A DNA stretch of 64,000 bases from Pseudomonas poae (lineage in GTDB: Bacteria > Pseudomonadota > Gammaproteobacteria > Pseudomonadales > Pseudomonadaceae), in contig NZ_JYLI01000001.1 in assembly GCF_001439785.1 (NCBI RefSeq), positions 186,001 to 250,000 on the forward strand, written 5' to 3'. A program made the translations under genes and the position numbers. Positions 1 through 8,612 of this stretch are shown here, piece after piece (the first letter of the stretch is position 1; each line of letters begins with the position of its first letter). Below the pieces are notes generated by a model. It worked only from the letters and a program-made list of their open reading frames with translations, did no database searches and was not told where the DNA came from.

Positions 1-1298
1 TGCGCTGCGCTTTGGGGGCCGGCCTGATGGTGATGGCCGCGCTGCACATCAACCAGGCCCAGGGCGTGATCGAATCGCACTTCGGGATCTTTGCGCTGTT
101 GGCCGTGCTGACCTTTTACCGAGACTGGCTGCCAATCCTGGTGGCTGCGGCGACCATCGCCGTGCATCACGTGGTGTTCCACGCCCTGCAGCATCAGGGC
201 TTCCCAGTGTTCGTGATGGAGCATCATGGCGGCTGGACGATGGTCTTCGTGCACGCGTTCTATGTGGTCATGGAAACGGTCGCGCTGCTCTACCTCGCGG
301 TGCACAGTCACACCGACGCGGTCGAGAGTCAGGAAATGCTCGAGAAGATGCTCGCAGTGACCTCCCAGTTCAGCGCCGAGAGCGCCCACGCCGAAGGCAA
401 GGTGCACGTGTCCCTGGCCAAACGGTTCGACCACTTCCTGCAACAGCTCACCCTTCTGATCGACGGCGTCGCCCGCGATTCCCATGGCCTGGGGCAGCTC
501 GGCCAGGAACTGGCCAGCGCCAGCGGCACCCTGGAAAAAGGCGCTCGGCATCAACTGGCCGAGATCACCGAGATGACCGGTTCGATGCAGCGCATGGAAG
601 ACGCCATGGGCCACATCACGGTGCAGGTCGAACAGGCCGTGGAGCATGCCGGTCAGGCCAGCCGCCAGATCGTGCGTGGTCAAGAGAGCGTCAGCCGTGC
701 CCGGCATGAGATCAACCAGCTGGCGTCCCACATCAACGGCACCGAATCCACCGTGCAATCCCTGGCCGGCCAGGCCGAACAGATCGGCTCGGTGCTGGAG
801 GTGATCAGCAGCATTGCCAACCAGACCAACCTGCTCGCCCTCAACGCCGCCATCGAAGCCGCCCGGGCCGGCGAGCAAGGCCGCGGCTTTGCGGTGGTGG
901 CCGATGAAGTGCGCAGCCTGGCCCAGCGCACCGCCCTCTCCACCCAGGAAATCAAGACCATCATCGAAGGCCTGCAACACGGCAGCCGCCAGGCCGTCGC
1001 CGCCATGCACGATAGCCGCGAAGGCGTGGAGCGCTGCGTGGAAGACAGCCGGCTGGCCGTCGAGATGTTGCAGGCGGTGGGTCAGGACATCGCCCACATC
1101 GACGCGCTCAATGGGCGCATCGTCAGCACCACCCGCGACCAGTCCTCGGCGAATCTTGAGATCGTCGGACGCCTGCAGTCGGTGCAGAGCATTGCGCAAA
1201 GCACGGCTGATGACGTGGAAACTCTGGCCCGCAGCAGCGAGCGCCTGCCACCGATTGCCGTGCGCCTGGATGCGCTGGGGCGCAGGTTTCACCCCTGA
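1..1298 (+). CDS. Methyl-accepting chemotaxis protein, 5' end outside window
   Basis: Chemoreceptor that signals through CheW/CheA to the flagellar motor. The reading frame is open to the first base of the window, so the N-terminus is missing; the TTG at 12 is not taken as the start. The visible first 95 or so residues are hydrophobic and His-rich (HHVVFH, MEHHGGW) and look like a multi-pass membrane sensor rather than a periplasmic Cache or 4HB domain. No clear HAMP domain follows. The cytoplasmic hairpin is complete, with the conserved tip [19 protein letters not shown] near residues 275-295, then AVVADEVR. The ligand cannot be told from the sequence. A REP pair lies just downstream. Confidence 0.93.
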   Translation, partial: RCALGAGLMVMAALHINQAQGVIESHFGIFALLAVLTFYRDWLPILVAAATIAVHHVVFHALQHQGFPVFVMEHHGGWTMVFVHAFYVVMETVALLYLAVHSHTDAVESQEMLEKMLAVTSQFSAESAHAEGKVHVSLAKRFDHFLQQLTLLIDGVARDSHGLGQLGQELASASGTLEKGARHQLAEITEMTGSMQRMEDAMGHITVQVEQAVEHAGQASRQIVRGQESVSRARHEINQLASHINGTESTVQSLAGQAEQIGSVLEVISSIANQTNLLALNAAIEAARAGEQGRGFAVVADEVRSLAQRTALSTQEIKTIIEGLQHGSRQAVAAMHDSREGVERCVEDSRLAVEMLQAVGQDIAHIDALNGRIVSTTRDQSSANLEIVGRLQSVQSIAQSTADDVETLARSSERLPPIAVRLDALGRRFHP

Positions 1299-1308
1299 CG
1301 ATCAACCT

Positions 1309-1396
1309 GTGGGAGGGCGCTTGCGCCCGATTGCGGTGGGCCAGCCCGTACATCTTTGGCTGATACACCGCAATCGGAGGCAAGCGCTCTCTCCAC
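1309..1396. repeat. REPIN-like inverted REP pair
   Basis: Two copies of a REP-type palindrome face each other. The left one begins GTGGGAGGGCGCTTGCGCC and the right one is an imperfect reverse complement ending in CTCTCCAC, with CGATTGCGGTG and CACCGCAATCG as matching inner arms. It fills the gap between the receptor gene and the histidine kinase. This GTGGGAG class differs from the GTGGCGAGC class found elsewhere in the window. Confidence 0.75.
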
Positions 1397-1445
1397 ATGG
1401 GTTACTCTGCGCGCCTCTGCATCGCCTCCCATCAGGATTCAAGAC

Positions 1446-2591
1446 ATGCGCCTGCCCGATTTCATCCTCGAAAACCTCGAGCCGATTCTGCAGGCCTGGG
1501 AAGATTTCGCCAGAACCATCAAGACGCCGGGCGCCGAGCTCGACAGCATTGCGCTGCGCGACCATGCCGAACAGATGCTGCGGGCCATCGTGACGAACCT
1601 GCGCACCCGACAATCACGCCGCGAGCAAACGGCCAAAGCCCAGGGGCATGGCCCGGTGGATGAGCAAGAAACCGCCGCCGAAACCCACGCCATCACGCGA
1701 CTGATGGCGGGCTTCACCATTGACCAGATGGTCTCGGAATACCGTGCCCTCAGAACCAGTGTGGTCAGCCAGTGGATGCGTCAGGTCAAGGACGGCACGC
1801 CGATCAACGTGGACGACATGACCCGCTTCCACGAGGCCATCGATCAGGCACTCGCCGAGTCCATCGCCAGCTACTCGCGCGCGGTCGAGGCCTCGCGCAA
1901 CGTGTTCCTGGGCATACTCGGCCACGACCTGCGCACCCCGCTTGGCGCAATCATGCTGGGAGCCGACGTCCTCAGGCGCACGGAAGGCGCCGACGCCCGC
2001 TCGACCAAAGTCGCCAATCAGATCTACACCAGCGTGCGCCGCGCGAGCCAGATTGTCGGCGACCTGCTTGATCTCACCCGCTGCCAGATGGGACCGGGCA
2101 TCCCCGTCAGAACCGCAGCGGTCGACCTCGCGCCGCTCTGCGGTCGTGTCGTTGAGGAAATCCAGGCATTTCATCCCGAGGCCAGGATCGTGCTCGACAT
2201 ACCGTCACCGGTCGCCGGGCGGTTCGATGGTGCAAGGATGGAACAGGTCTTCTCGAACATCATCAGCAACGCGGTGCAGCACGGCGACACCGCCCGCCCC
2301 ATCAAGGTCGAGCTGACGACTCAAGAGGACTGCGCCGTGTTCTCGGTGCACAACCGTGGCGCGGCGATACCCGAGGACGTGCTGCCGTTCATCTTCAACC
2401 CGATGGGCCGGTTCTCCCAGCGCACGGCGATTGATCACGGCCCCACGGAAGGCTTGGGCCTGGGCCTGTTTATCGCGTCGGAAATCGTGGCGTCACATGG
2501 TGGCTCGATCGAGGTCAGCTCCGACACGGATCAGGGCACGGTGTTTCGGGTGAAGCTGCCGCTCGATAAAGGCGGCTCCACCATTGCCTGA
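1446..2591 (+). CDS. Sensor histidine kinase with RsbR-type N-terminal domain
   Basis: Cytoplasmic two-component sensor of 381 residues with no membrane segment. The first 140 or so residues are helical and resemble the RsbRD N-terminal sensor domain. The dimerisation H-box has HDLRTPLGA, with His near residue 163. The catalytic domain has the N-box (NIISNAVQHG) and a glycine-rich box GLGLGLF followed by ASHGG. The ATG at 1446 is chosen because it is the first in-frame ATG and follows the REP pair; the frame is open upstream to 1356. No response regulator gene is adjacent, so the partner is unknown (orphan kinase). Confidence 0.9.
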   Translation: MRLPDFILENLEPILQAWEDFARTIKTPGAELDSIALRDHAEQMLRAIVTNLRTRQSRREQTAKAQGHGPVDEQETAAETHAITRLMAGFTIDQMVSEYRALRTSVVSQWMRQVKDGTPINVDDMTRFHEAIDQALAESIASYSRAVEASRNVFLGILGHDLRTPLGAIMLGADVLRRTEGADARSTKVANQIYTSVRRASQIVGDLLDLTRCQMGPGIPVRTAAVDLAPLCGRVVEEIQAFHPEARIVLDIPSPVAGRFDGARMEQVFSNIISNAVQHGDTARPIKVELTTQEDCAVFSVHNRGAAIPEDVLPFIFNPMGRFSQRTAIDHGPTEGLGLGLFIASEIVASHGGSIEVSSDTDQGTVFRVKLPLDKGGSTIA

Positions 2592-2763
2592 GGCCGCGTG
2601 ACGGCCAATATGTCTTCAAACGCGACAGCACCTCGCCGGCACAAGGATTGCCCAACGCCTGGACACGTTCATGTTTACGCGCAAACAGCAGCATTTGCCC
2701 GGTGAAGTCGCTGCTGCTCAGGCCGATCACGGTTTTCTCAGTGAGCTCGCCGACGCTTGGCAT
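2515..2763 (-). CDS. Possible small coding remnant, function unknown
   Basis: A minus-strand frame of 82 residues starts with ATG at 2763 (MPSVGELTEKT). Its first 60 or so codons show the G/C-rich third positions typical of this genome, although they lie where the plus strand has no gene. The last 25 codons overlap the 3' end of the histidine kinase and look like shadow sequence. The likely reading is a small gene that lost its natural stop, or a truncated remnant. I do not recognise the family. The Shine-Dalgarno sequence is weak. Confidence 0.3.
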   Translation of the reverse strand: MPSVGELTEKTVIGLSSSDFTGQMLLFARKHERVQALGNPCAGEVLSRLKTYWPSRGLRQWWSRLYRAAASPETPCPDPCRS

Positions 2764-2870
2764 TCCGATATTCTGCTTGGGGTTGCTTCGTTTTGTTCGC
2801 AGTTCCGTTTTGCTAAAGTTCGCGACGTGTAAGCCGACAGCTTTTGTTCCTACTTCACGGATGATTTCAA

Positions 2871-3545
2871 ATGTTCCGATCCGTTTTTTCTGGCGTTGCT
2901 TTACTAGCCGTCACCGCCGCCTGTAATGCCGCTCAGACTCAGGTCGTCACCACGCCCGAACAGCTCCTGACCGAATTCTCCCGCTGCGATGCGCATTTTT
3001 TCGAGAGCCTGCGCGACGCCCGCCTGCCGGCAGATACCTTACGCCTGAGTCAGTACGGCTCGGTCAAGGCGCCGACCATCCTGAACCCGTTGCAGGAAGG
3101 TGGCACCTATCAACGGTTCGAAAAACCCCTGATCGTTAACGGCGTGCCTATGATCGGATACTACAACCAGGCCCAAACCATGAATGACGTGGGCAATTTT
3201 CTGTTCTGGGGTTTTGTAGCCGATGGTCCGCCGCAAGAAGTGGCCGAAAAACTCAAGCCGCTGATTGTCGATAACACACGCTTTATCAGCGAAGGAAAAG
3301 CCATCGCCCGCGCCGAAATTCGCCGCGTCGGTGACCCGATTGGCCAATGGCGCACCCAAGGATTGACCGGCCCTGGCGTCGCCACGCCGTTTGGTTTCGT
3401 AGACCGCGTGTTCATGGTCGACAAGGGCGACGAGACACCGCCGCTCACGGGGCACACCACTGTGTTCTGCTCGCTGCAAGGGACTGTGACCGCACCGCTT
3501 TTGCAGGTCTATCGCCCAGACCTCAACGCTCGGCTGTTCGACTGA
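2871..3545 (+). CDS. Exported hypothetical protein
   Basis: Protein of 224 residues with a clear export signal: MFRSVFSGVALLAVTAAC, then Asn-Ala-Ala. The Cys at 18 could be a lipidation site, but T-A-A-C is a poor lipobox, so signal peptidase I cleavage is equally possible. The rest is a soluble domain without a motif I recognise. It has three Cys in total including that one, which would allow one disulphide in the mature protein (Cys39 and one near residue 202). The TPR lipoprotein gene starts 15 bp downstream, so the two are probably co-transcribed. Confidence 0.75.
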   Translation: MFRSVFSGVALLAVTAACNAAQTQVVTTPEQLLTEFSRCDAHFFESLRDARLPADTLRLSQYGSVKAPTILNPLQEGGTYQRFEKPLIVNGVPMIGYYNQAQTMNDVGNFLFWGFVADGPPQEVAEKLKPLIVDNTRFISEGKAIARAEIRRVGDPIGQWRTQGLTGPGVATPFGFVDRVFMVDKGDETPPLTGHTTVFCSLQGTVTAPLLQVYRPDLNARLFD

Positions 3546-3560
3546 CAAGGAAGTTTTTTC

Positions 3561-4247
3561 ATGACTATTCGCTGGCCCGCACTCATCGCATGCGTCTTCA
3601 TCCTCACCGGATGTGCCGGAATGCAGAACCCGCAAAAAGCCAACCTTGCGCACTGCGCAACTCAGTTCAAGGCCTACAAAGCCGAGAACTACCCTCTGGT
3701 GCTGCAGGAAGGTGACTTGTGCCTGCAAAAAAATACCCTGCCCGCCTCACTGCAAAGTCTGGTTTACGCGTTGCAGGCGGACGCCCACAGCAACCTCAAG
3801 CATTTCCCCCAAGCCGTTACAGCCAAGGAGAAATCCCTGCAATTGGCGACCAAGCCTGATCCACGCGACAACCTGGACTTGAGTGCCATGTATCGCGACG
3901 CTGGCAATCCGAAAAAAGCCCTTGAACTGGTGCAGTACAACCTGGACAACGGTCTGGGAGAAGCCGGAAAAGGCTCGGGCTTCCACATGCCGACCTACTA
4001 TCACCTGGGCCTTGCACTGACAGACCTGGGTCAGTACCGAGAAGCCGCTGAAGCATTCAGCACCGGCCTTCAACGCCAGCCGGATTTTGCTTGGGCTTAC
4101 TATGCGCGCGGGATCGCTTACGACCATTTGGGAGACAGGGACAGCGCGAAGGCTGACTTCCTGAAGTTCTCGCAGATCGTTAAAAAGAAATACGTGGAGG
4201 AGAAGCACAAGGCCAAGCTTGCTGAATATGGGATATCGGTGCTGTAA
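3561..4247 (+). CDS. TPR-repeat lipoprotein
   Basis: Protein of 228 residues with a lipoprotein signal ending in the lipobox LTGC (Cys at 19) and then AGMQN. Helical repeats follow. The clearest tetratricopeptide units lie at about residues 148-210 (YYHLGLALTDLGQYREAAEA, then AWAYYARGIAYDHLGDRDSA). TPR lipoproteins scaffold protein complexes at the envelope; the partner is not known here. It sits 15 bp after the exported protein gene, in what is probably a two-gene operon. An AAGGAAG Shine-Dalgarno precedes the ATG. Confidence 0.85.
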   Translation: MTIRWPALIACVFILTGCAGMQNPQKANLAHCATQFKAYKAENYPLVLQEGDLCLQKNTLPASLQSLVYALQADAHSNLKHFPQAVTAKEKSLQLATKPDPRDNLDLSAMYRDAGNPKKALELVQYNLDNGLGEAGKGSGFHMPTYYHLGLALTDLGQYREAAEAFSTGLQRQPDFAWAYYARGIAYDHLGDRDSAKADFLKFSQIVKKKYVEEKHKAKLAEYGISVL

Positions 4248-4384
4248 CCGGAGGGTGGTTATTGGCTGATTGCTGGCTTTTATGAAGGGCTGTAATCGGC
4301 CAGAAGCAGTCATTTGCAGCCCAGAAAAAAGTGAGACCAATCGAGTAAGGGATATATTGCCTGCCTCGAAAAAGACTTGTATTC

Positions 4385-4939
4385 ATGGAGGACAAATTGC
4401 GGATTTACATTACAGGTGCTTCGTGTGCGGGCGTGACTACTTTGGGTCAAAACGTCGCAACTCTGCTCGGTGTACGCCAGGTCGATGTCGATGATTACTT
4501 CTGGATGCCCACTGACCCTCCTTTTACGACCAAGCGAACTCCCAGTGAGCGCGTGTCATTGATCCAGCAAAAGTTCGGTGATGACGATTGGGTGCTGACC
4601 GGTTCTTGCATGATCTGGGGAGAAGCGCTGATTACCCATGTCGATCTGATTGTTTTCGTTGTAACTCCAACACCCACTCGCCTTGAACGGCTGGCCGCCC
4701 GTGAAAAGGAGCGTTTTGGAGATCGGATAGCACCGGGCGGTGACATGCATGAGATACATGTAGCCTTTCGGGAATGGGCTTCGCAGTATGACGATCCGAA
4801 CTTTTCAGGACGCAACCGGGCGTGGCACGAGGCGTGGCTATCAGAGCAGACCGCTCCGGTCTTACGGATTGACGGGATGAACAGTGCTGAAAAGATGGTT
4901 GCGGATGTCATTCATGCTTTGTCGCAAGTAGCGCAATAG
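4385..4939 (+). CDS. Small P-loop NTPase, adenylate/shikimate kinase-like
   Basis: Protein of 184 residues. The Walker A loop is GASCAGVTT at residues 11-19. An acidic segment VDVDDYFW follows, as in nucleoside and metabolite kinases in which a DxD-type motif contacts substrate. A hydrophobic Walker B-like strand (HVDLIVFVV) is near residue 86. The fold fits the family often labelled adenylate kinase or AAA_18, but the substrate cannot be told. Base composition is less G/C-rich than the core genes around it, and the gene opens an accessory islet that runs to about 9.5 kb. Confidence 0.75.
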   Translation: MEDKLRIYITGASCAGVTTLGQNVATLLGVRQVDVDDYFWMPTDPPFTTKRTPSERVSLIQQKFGDDDWVLTGSCMIWGEALITHVDLIVFVVTPTPTRLERLAAREKERFGDRIAPGGDMHEIHVAFREWASQYDDPNFSGRNRAWHEAWLSEQTAPVLRIDGMNSAEKMVADVIHALSQVAQ

Positions 4940-5097
4940 CTCGAGAACGGAACGGCTGAGGCACGACTCAACACGCTTTAGTAATGCCCGCTTCGGGTCG
5001 GACGCAGTCAGTTGCATGTATCTATAAATATTTGGGCTAATTCACCCTAAAGAGTTCAATGCCGACTCCCTCAATACCGTGCGACGCCTTTATGGCT

Positions 5098-5413
5098 TCA
5101 TTGCGCCGACTCACAGGCCTTCAACGGCTCCTTCGGGTGCAACGCACAGATGTCGAAACCGTCACGCCGGGTATAGCCCGCACGCTTCATACATACAAAT
5201 CGCTGGGCCATCTCTTGGAAGCTGGCATTAGGATCGATGCCGGAGCCATTCTTCTCACCGCAAGCTAGCATGGACGCCAAGACATCATTGCTGCTCGCTC
5301 CGGGCTTCTCCCATAAGTCAGCATCAGCCGTAGGGGGCTGAAAAGGTTCGCTGAAACATGCGGTGACGAGGGGGGCAAATCAACAGCGCAAATGCCACAT
5401 TTTTGAGCCACAT
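5098..5413 (-). pseudogene. Small lipoprotein gene with a +1 frameshift in a C6 tract
   Basis: Reading the minus strand from the ATG at 5413, which has AAGGAG seven bases upstream, gives MWLKNVAFALLICP. The frame then runs off into a stop. If one C of the six-C run (plus-strand G6 at 5370-5375) is removed, the signal continues as LVTAC, a good lipobox. The frame then stays open for about 85 more residues to the TGA at 5098, with several Cys (LACGEK, FVCMKR, FDICALH). I therefore read this as one lipoprotein of about 104 residues broken inside its signal peptide. It may be a sequencing error, a real pseudogene or a slippage-controlled gene. Confidence 0.6.
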
Positions 5414-5714
5414 GATCAATCTCCTTATTTTCTGGCGCCGACGGGCATCAGCGCGGGCTCGCCTTCCGGCCAATAATCTTGCACAGGCCTGTGTATCACT
5501 TTCATAACAGCTGTGCATAGTCGTGACACCGATGAAGATGCTGCCCAACTCCTTTAACAAGCTACTGCCCTCAGGTAGCACGCTGAATCGTCCAAAATTT
5601 CGTAGGGACGACTGACCGCTATTGACCGATTTCTGCCGTTCGCGGCGGGCAGCAACCAGCGCGTCGCTGCCCAGCAAAGCCAAAAGAAGAACCAACCACC
5701 AACACCTGCGTCGA
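5414..5714 (-). other. Degraded or unresolved coding stretch
   Basis: Between the lipoprotein and DUF1203 genes the minus strand carries protein-like pieces in two different frames. One begins with a hydrophobic segment (WWLVLLLALLGSDALVAARR) near 5700. The other ends in PEGEPALMPVGARK with a TAA just before the AAGGAG of the lipoprotein gene, as in an ordinary operon. Neither frame is intact throughout. It is probably the decayed upstream partner of the lipoprotein gene. No family could be assigned. Confidence 0.3.
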
Positions 5715-6182
5715 CTAAGCCCGATCTATCCGCCCGGAGTAACAACCCTGCTTGGCATTGTGCACGTGAATGTAACCAACCTCTGGATTGGCAAACATCC
5801 GAATAACGACCGTTTCCATTGCTACGCCATCAGCGATGTCGGCGTCGAGCATGATTCCATCATCAGTGAAAGCGCGAAGGGATAGCAGGCGGATTCGCAT
5901 AGACTCGGGTACCTCATCGACTGCGTCATAAGCCCGGGTGGCCCACTCCCGTATGAAGATCGCGTGTGAGGCGCGGTATGGCGTGTTGGCGGGCTGGCTG
6001 ACATGGTTGAGTAAAAGCACGCTCTGACCTGGCTGCGCATCCTTCATTTCGATACGGTCAGGAAAGCCTGGGTGGCTGTCGACGATGTAACGCTTTATCC
6101 CGAGCGATGCGAGATCTTTGTCGGGCAGTCCAAACAGTGACTGGAATGGCTCGGGGGAAAGGCCAGTGATACGAAACGCCAT
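5715..6182 (-). CDS. DUF1203 family protein
   Basis: Cytoplasmic protein of 155 residues that matches the DUF1203 pattern: an N-terminal FRITGL, then PGQSVLLLNH, then YRASHAIFIRE, and a C-terminal IHVHNAKQGCY. The family has no established biochemical role. The ATG at 6182 is preceded by AGGAG at a normal distance. It lies in the lower-GC islet and points the same way as the decayed lipoprotein genes downstream of it. Confidence 0.8.
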   Translation of the reverse strand: MAFRITGLSPEPFQSLFGLPDKDLASLGIKRYIVDSHPGFPDRIEMKDAQPGQSVLLLNHVSQPANTPYRASHAIFIREWATRAYDAVDEVPESMRIRLLSLRAFTDDGIMLDADIADGVAMETVVIRMFANPEVGYIHVHNAKQGCYSGRIDRA

Positions 6183-6343
6183 GATCGAACTCCTATGGGC
6201 TTGAAGTTTTATCAGACTGGAATTCGTACCGTACCTGCTATCCGATTCTTGCTGCTTTATTCAAACTGCCGCGACCGGCCGTTCAGGCCTTCGCTAACCG
6301 GTCCAGAGTCTGTCAAAACGTCGTCGAGGTGCATCATATCGAG

Positions 6344-6826
6344 CTAGCAAGATGGGCCAATCGCCGGAACACTCTGACGAACATAATAATTGTCGAATTC
6401 ACTGCTTTCGATGAACTGGAAGCCATGGCGGATATAAAAGCGATTCGAAGCGCTTCCTATGAGAGCGCCAACTTTAATGGGGAGCGCAGCGGCATCCGCC
6501 TCTTTGAAAATCTGAGTGAGAACAGCTGACCCTATACCTGATCCTTGCGCGCTCGGTCTCACATACAAGTGGTCGAGCAAGAGTTCATTGTGGTGATGTT
6601 TGACCACTACAAAACCAACTTTCTCTCCAGATACCTCAATGTAGCGCGTGTTGCGAGCTTCAAAGCCGCCAAGAAATCGCTCGCGCGCACGCACGGGATC
6701 GAATCGCCCAACACGTTCCAGACTTTCGCGCATGGCTTCAATTCGAATAGCCACTAGATTGTCCAAGTCGTTTTGTTGAGCCAGGACCAAAATGATGAGG
6801 GGATTTTGATTGAATATGACGGGCAT
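6344..6826 (-). CDS. GNAT family N-acetyltransferase
   Basis: Protein of 160 residues if translation begins at the ATG at 6826 (MPVIFNQNP). The open frame extends another 41 codons upstream, but that part does not look like protein. The acetyl-CoA binding motif A is present as LYVRPSAQGSGIGSAVL, with the Q/R-x-x-G-x-G/A pattern, followed by the family-typical RHGFQFIES near the C-terminus. The acceptor substrate is unknown. It is probably transferred on its own or with its neighbours as part of the islet. Confidence 0.82.
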   Translation of the reverse strand: MPVIFNQNPLIILVLAQQNDLDNLVAIRIEAMRESLERVGRFDPVRARERFLGGFEARNTRYIEVSGEKVGFVVVKHHHNELLLDHLYVRPSAQGSGIGSAVLTQIFKEADAAALPIKVGALIGSASNRFYIRHGFQFIESSEFDNYYVRQSVPAIGPSC

Positions 6827-7062
6827 ATTTGGCGCTCTAACTACCGTCCAGGGATAACCAGTATAGAGAGCCTGATATTGGGTTCCTAGTTTGGCTTCAC
6901 TACCGGGCACAGTGCCACGCGGCTGAAAGAGAATCGCCGTCGCGTACAAGCTCGGCGATCCAGTCAGCGATGCGCGTACGGCCGGCGAGAGAAAACGCTG
7001 GAGACATTTGCGCCGCTTGAATCTGCCCGGTTAAGAGCCAGGAGAAGATTCCGTAGCGGCAC

Positions 7063-7611
7063 TTAAAAACAGTCCAACGGATTGATCAAAGATCTCAGCG
7101 TGTGATCCTCCCACACCCCTGCAATCTTCAGATAGGCACGCGCACAGCCTTCCCTTTCAAACCCCAGTGATTCTAGAAGACGCTCACTTCGGGTATTGCT
7201 GGGCAAGTGATTGGCCATGATTCGGTGAAGCCCCATCTGCTCGAAACAATAACGGTTAGTGATCTGAAGTGTCTTTCTCATTAAACCCCGGCCTTGCGCA
7301 GATACGGCTAATGAAAAACCGAGATTACACGCCTGAAAAACGCCCCTCACAATATTCGTATAGTTACATCGACCGAGAAGCTCTCCGCTCTCGGTGTCAA
7401 GCAACAGGAAAAACATGGACGCTGCGGCTTCCATGCTTTCCACCTGCTGTTCGATTCTGGCCCTGGCGTTGTCAATGGTGAAATACTGTTCGTCCCTCAG
7501 GGGTTCCCAGGGCTGCAGATGCGCACGGTTCGCTTTTTCGTAACGGCTGATCAACTCGAAATCGTTACGTTCCAATGTTCGAAGGCAGTTGCCTTCCACC
7601 GAGTATTTCAT
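7063..7611 (-). CDS. GNAT acetyltransferase, RimJ/RimL type
   Basis: Protein of 182 residues. RimJ and RimL acetylate the N-termini of ribosomal proteins S5 and L12, and this subfamily shares their layout. The sequence has the [10 protein letters not shown] acetyl-CoA loop, then [19 protein letters not shown], and the RimJ-like tail ending in [10 protein letters not shown]. The ATG at 7611 (MKYSVEGN) is chosen because GGAGAG precedes it, although the frame is open to 7689. A true housekeeping rimJ is normally elsewhere, so this may be a paralogue with another target such as an antibiotic or peptide. Confidence 0.85.
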   Translation of the reverse strand: MKYSVEGNCLRTLERNDFELISRYEKANRAHLQPWEPLRDEQYFTIDNARARIEQQVESMEAAASMFFLLLDTESGELLGRCNYTNIVRGVFQACNLGFSLAVSAQGRGLMRKTLQITNRYCFEQMGLHRIMANHLPSNTRSERLLESLGFEREGCARAYLKIAGVWEDHTLRSLINPLDCF

Positions 7612-7762
7612 AACCTCTCCTGGTTCATTGATAGCCAAGTTTGATTGAGTAGAACCGAGAAAGTTAAGTTGCTGGCTGCTCATCTCCACGGCTGGCCGAT
7701 TGCCCGAACGCCTTAACGCACCTTATCCTGATCCCTCTCAGTCTCACGAGCCCGGAGCCACC

Positions 7763-8383
7763 ATGGACCTCTCCACCCTCGCTCTCTTCCTCCCCGCGTG
7801 CTTCGCCCTGAACATGGCGCCCGGCCCTAACAACCTGCTCTCCGTGAGCAACTCCACCCGATACGGCTACCGCATTTCCTGCCTGGCCGGTGTCGGCCGC
7901 CTGGTGGCCTTCGCCGGTATGATCGCTCTCGCCTCGGCCGGGTTGGCGGTGGTGCTGCAAACCTCGGAATTGTTGTTCTACGCGATAAAGATTCTCGGGG
8001 CAGCGTATCTGCTTTACCTGGCGCTCCAGCTGTGGCGCGCAAACCCGTTGGCCGATGCGCAAACTCAGGTCAATAAGGCAGGTCTATGGGCATTGGCGCG
8101 TCAGGAGTTTCTGGTCGCGGCGGGCAATCCGAAAGCGATCCTGATCTTCACTGCATTCCTTCCGCAATTCGTGGCCCCCGACCAACCTGTCACGCCGCAA
8201 TTTGCCTTGCTGGGTGCGATGTTTCTGGTCATGGAATGCATCGCCATCAGCGCTTACGCCTACATGGGCCTGCACATGCGGCGCTGGTTCGCAGCGCCAC
8301 GCGGCAAGCGGATATTCAATCGGTGCTGTGCCGCGTTGTTGTCGGCGGCTGCAACGGTATTGTTGATGGCGCGCCGGGCTTGA
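7763..8383 (+). CDS. LysE family amino-acid exporter
   Basis: Inner-membrane protein of 206 residues with about six hydrophobic segments. The N-terminal signature ALNMAPGPNNLL and the first-loop run RYGYRISCLAGVGRL are typical of LysE/RhtB exporters, which pump amino acids or related solutes out of the cell. The ATG at 7763 follows GGAG; an upstream in-frame start at 7700 is less likely. It diverges from the rimJ-like gene. The substrate cannot be told. Confidence 0.88.
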   Translation: MDLSTLALFLPACFALNMAPGPNNLLSVSNSTRYGYRISCLAGVGRLVAFAGMIALASAGLAVVLQTSELLFYAIKILGAAYLLYLALQLWRANPLADAQTQVNKAGLWALARQEFLVAAGNPKAILIFTAFLPQFVAPDQPVTPQFALLGAMFLVMECIAISAYAYMGLHMRRWFAAPRGKRIFNRCCAALLSAAATVLLMARRA

Positions 8384-8490
8384 GCCTAATCTCCGGTCAC
8401 CTGGTTGATGAGGCAACTGACACGGAAATTGATCGCCCGCTGTAAGCCGAAGTTAGTCAGCGTGCGATGGAAAGTTTTCGACCCAAAGCG

Positions 8491-8612
8491 GGTTTCGAAA
8501 GCCCTGAAGCATTTTCCAGAGCGTTCAGGCGGAGTTCGGCATGACGCCGAGTGCATTCAGAAAACTGCGGTCCGTTACCAGTCGCCGCAGGCTGTCGATC
8601 CGCTCAACATGA
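8491..8612 (+). pseudogene. Remnant of an AraC-family regulator (second HTH only)
   Basis: The frame at 8491-8532 reads GFESPEAFSRAFRR. The frame one base off then reads EFGMTPSAFRKLR up to about 8571. Joined, they form the well-known end of an AraC/XylS DNA-binding domain. The join needs one lost base near 8531. The first helix-turn-helix and the sensor domain are gone. The second frame runs on to a TGA that overlaps the hydrolase ATG (ATGA), which suggests the regulator and the hydrolase once formed a coupled pair. Confidence 0.65.

Noticed and set aside
6950..7062. Minus-strand fragment reading RTRIADWIAELVRD between the two GNAT genes
   Set aside because: Only about 45 codons, no start, and it runs into an adjacent gene; too short to assign as a gene or a named remnant.
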